This document shows, piece after piece, positions 6,913-8,276 of a stretch of DNA of 8,276 nt. Origin of the DNA: Mollicutes bacterium (lineage in GTDB: Bacteria > Bacillota_I > Bacilli_A > RF39 > UBA660). Position numbers and translations under genes: made by a program. The DNA lies in the NCBI GenBank assembly GCA_012510695.1, contig JAAZHN010000037.1, positions 1-8,276 on the forward strand, written 5' to 3'. Below the pieces are notes generated by a model. That model saw nothing but the letters and a program-made list of their open reading frames with translations, did not search any database and was not told where the DNA came from. How positions within the stretch are numbered: the first letter of the stretch is position 1; each line of letters starts with the position of its first letter.

Positions 6913-7863
6913 CTATGAACGTTTTGTTTTTCTCGCATCTCGTTTATTAAAACCTAGTTTATTATATAAAGCAACTATATGCTCATTTTTATTAGCTCGA
7001 TCATTCATAGTTGGTAAGTTAAAATATACTTTTATTTTACCTTCAAATTCAAAGCTAGATAACTCACTGCTCCTTAAAAAACTCTTATTAAGGACTATCT
7101 TTTGTCCTCTTAGTTTTTCAGCAAAGTTATGCATAGTTCTTTCTAAAATACCTAATTTTACAATACTTGGTTCAATTAAATATAATACATCACTACAATA
7201 AGCTTCAACATTAAATGTATTAATATCAACTAATATAATATCATAATCAGATGCTTCATTTATTGTATTTGTAAAATTATCCTCTGTGGTACTAACAACA
7301 TTATCTACTCTATAAGCAGAAAAATCATTTTTACCTACTTCAACAACCAAGACTTTATACATTTTTTCTAAATATAACTTAGATAAATAAATAAGGGTTG
7401 TTGCTCCAGCACTTTTAGTTATATTCTTAAAACCAATAATTCTTGTACTGCCAACAGCTCTCATCGCAGTAGTAGCAGGATTTTTAATATTTGATAAATC
7501 ATGATAATGAGCAACATCTTTATATGTATTTGGTTTGTTAACTAATTCAACAACACCACTAGGATTATTTGCAAAATTATATATTCCAAATGGAATGATT
7601 TTTGTAATCAGTTCATTATCATTATTATCACCAACAACAAAAATCACATTTTGCATATCCAATGAAGCGGCCATTTTTTGGAATCCAACTAAGTTATCTT
7701 TGTCTTTAATCGCACTCATATCGATTATTAACTTTGAATATTCAAAATTAACAAAAGAATTAACAATATCATCAATTAAATAATAACCAATTAGTGTTTT
7801 ACCAAGTGGTATATTAACTGTCGAAAGATTATCCTTCAATTTATTAGCAATAATTACATTCAT
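6913..7863 (-). CDS. CpaE/TadZ-like pilus localisation protein with lysine-less P-loop
   Basis: CpaE/TadZ proteins are MinD/ParA relatives that place and organise Tad pilus machines at the inner membrane. The 316-residue protein has an N-terminal alpha/beta half (about 1-120; strands at 44-49 and 72-77) resembling the degenerate receiver domain of CpaE. A ParA/MinD-like half follows. The nucleotide loop is NITKSAGATTL (about 147-157). Compared with the ParA consensus KGGxGKTT, the catalytic lysine before the threonines is replaced by Ala. The next strand is VLVVEVGKNDFSAYR (171-185) where ParA proteins have a conserved Asp. DYDIILVD (206-213) is in the Walker B position. Such degenerate P-loops are known in some TadZ proteins. 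The C-terminus is very basic (KRDARKTKRS). The start overlaps the upstream stop (TAATG), with an AGGAAG ribosome binding site 9 nt before. A plasmid-partition ParA is much less likely. Confidence 0.7.
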   Translation of the reverse strand: MNVIIANKLKDNLSTVNIPLGKTLIGYYLIDDIVNSFVNFEYSKLIIDMSAIKDKDNLVGFQKMAASLDMQNVIFVVGDNNDNELITKIIPFGIYNFANNPSGVVELVNKPNTYKDVAHYHDLSNIKNPATTAMRAVGSTRIIGFKNITKSAGATTLIYLSKLYLEKMYKVLVVEVGKNDFSAYRVDNVVSTTEDNFTNTINEASDYDIILVDINTFNVEAYCSDVLYLIEPSIVKLGILERTMHNFAEKLRGQKIVLNKSFLRSSELSSFEFEGKIKVYFNLPTMNDRANKNEHIVALYNKLGFNKRDARKTKRS

Positions 7864-8276
7864 TAAATATCACTTCCTAAACATTCTATGTTGTCATCAG
7901 CCGGATCTGGTGTATTATGTATCGTCTTTGTTTCACCATCGACATTAAATGTAAAAATATCACCGATTACTGGTAAATCAAATTTAAAAAATACAGTTAC
8001 TTTATAATAAGCTTTAGGGACTACATCACCAGTAACACATGTTTTTCTGATACAATATATACCAGTTTTATTATTACTAGCAGTTCCGTTTTGTCCAAAG
8101 CCAGTAAAGTCCTTAGCACAGTTACCAACAACTGTGTGGTTAACTGTTACTAAATAATTATTGATTTCTAAAACCGACTTTTCTCTTAGCCCTTCATTTC
8201 TCTCAATAATTGCAAGTATTTCATTTTTTACTTTAAATGCCCTTGAATAATTGACTGAGAGAGCCAAATACCCAGA
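7863..8276 (-). CDS. Partial secreted pseudopilin/TadE-like protein (5' end beyond the window)
   Basis: The frame is open through the right window edge, reading S-G-Y-L-A-L-S-V-N-Y-S-R-A-F at the border. The TTG at 8267 is therefore probably an internal Leu codon and the real start lies outside. About 137 C-terminal residues are visible. They begin at the end of a possible hydrophobic helix (GYLALSVNYS), followed by an amphipathic charged helix (FKVKNEILAIIERNEGLREKS). A beta-rich, Asn/Thr-rich domain follows, with four cysteines (about 49, 71, 76 and 128 counted from the TTG). A hydrophobic N-terminus running into a long helix and then a small disulfide-bearing domain fits a type IV pseudopilin or TadE-like minor pilin. 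This also suits the coupled CpaE/TadZ-like gene. No family motif is decisive. It ends in TAA, overlapping the next ATG by one base. Confidence 0.55.
   Translation of the reverse strand, partial: SGYLALSVNYSRAFKVKNEILAIIERNEGLREKSVLEINNYLVTVNHTVVGNCAKDFTGFGQNGTASNNKTGIYCIRKTCVTGDVVPKAYYKVTVFFKFDLPVIGDIFTFNVDGETKTIHNTPDPADDNIECLGSDI

Noticed and set aside
2458..7783. Plus-strand open frames of 60 to 82 codons at 2458-2676, 3786-3968, 4012-4260, 5572-5754, 6651-6863 and 7535-7783
   Set aside because: Each lies wholly or almost wholly opposite a well-supported minus-strand gene. None has convincing family features.
6913..7863. Plasmid or chromosome partition ParA
   Set aside because: There is no intact ParA Walker A motif and no ParB gene beside it. 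It has a receiver-like N-terminal half and sits among pilus and secretion genes.
1..8276. Mycoplasma-type genetic code (TGA read as Trp)
   Set aside because: Trp codons in the long genes are TGG, and TGA serves as the stop in two ATGA overlaps exactly where downstream genes begin.
1..8276. tRNA or rRNA genes, CRISPR array, insertion sequence ends or attachment sites
   Set aside because: No repeated spacer pattern, transposase or integrase coding, cloverleaf-like GC-rich stretch or long inverted or direct repeat was seen. The only gaps of any size are 76 to 119 bp and are explained by promoters, ribosome binding sites and terminators.

Overview
This AT-rich window most likely comes from a Gram-positive, Bacillota-type bacterium, perhaps one of the uncultured low-GC gut Bacilli. 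The evidence is the strong A/T bias, AGGAGG-type ribosome binding sites, sigma-A-like promoters (TTGACA / TATAAT-like) and a set of type IV secretion proteins of the Gram-positive kind. It uses the standard bacterial code: TGG encodes Trp and TGA acts as a stop in two start/stop overlaps. Every supported gene lies on the minus strand, so the window reads from right to left.

Right part (8276 to 6913). The 3' end of a gene for a small secreted, Cys-containing protein enters from the right edge. It resembles a TadE-like or pseudopilin protein. It is coupled by a TAATG overlap to a 316-residue CpaE/TadZ-like protein. That protein has a P-loop NTPase fold, but its Walker A motif has lost the catalytic lysine. 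These two genes look like the tail of a Tad-type pilus module whose other genes would lie outside the window.

Middle part (6912 to 5988). Two small two-helix membrane proteins are encoded here. They are recognisable paralogues of each other (about one third identical over about 60 residues) and have the topology of VirB2/TrbC pilins. The first has its own strong promoter, a purine-rich leader and an intrinsic terminator immediately after its stop. The second starts at a separate extended -10 promoter and has a signal peptide.

Left-centre part (5972 to 358). A tightly packed operon encodes a VirB6/TrbL-like channel protein with about 600 residues of soluble tail, a PrgI/TrsC-like (VirB3 analogue) small membrane protein, a TrsD/TraC-like 189-residue protein and a VirB4 ATPase. 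Its genes are separated by 15 bp or overlap by 4 to 17 bp, so they are probably translated in a coupled way. The operon seems to end in a weak hairpin at about 316-338. The 5' part of an unrelated membrane protein gene (possibly a CPBP-type protease) follows and runs off the left edge.

Taken together, this is the inner-membrane core of a minimal type IV secretion system (pilins, VirB6, VirB3-like, VirB4) directly behind Tad-pilus-like genes. No relaxase, VirD4 coupling protein, VirB8 or cell-wall hydrolase is visible. A dedicated surface filament or effector/DNA-uptake machine, or a degenerate conjugation module, are both possible readings. The mixed Tad plus T4SS arrangement is the most interesting aspect of the window.
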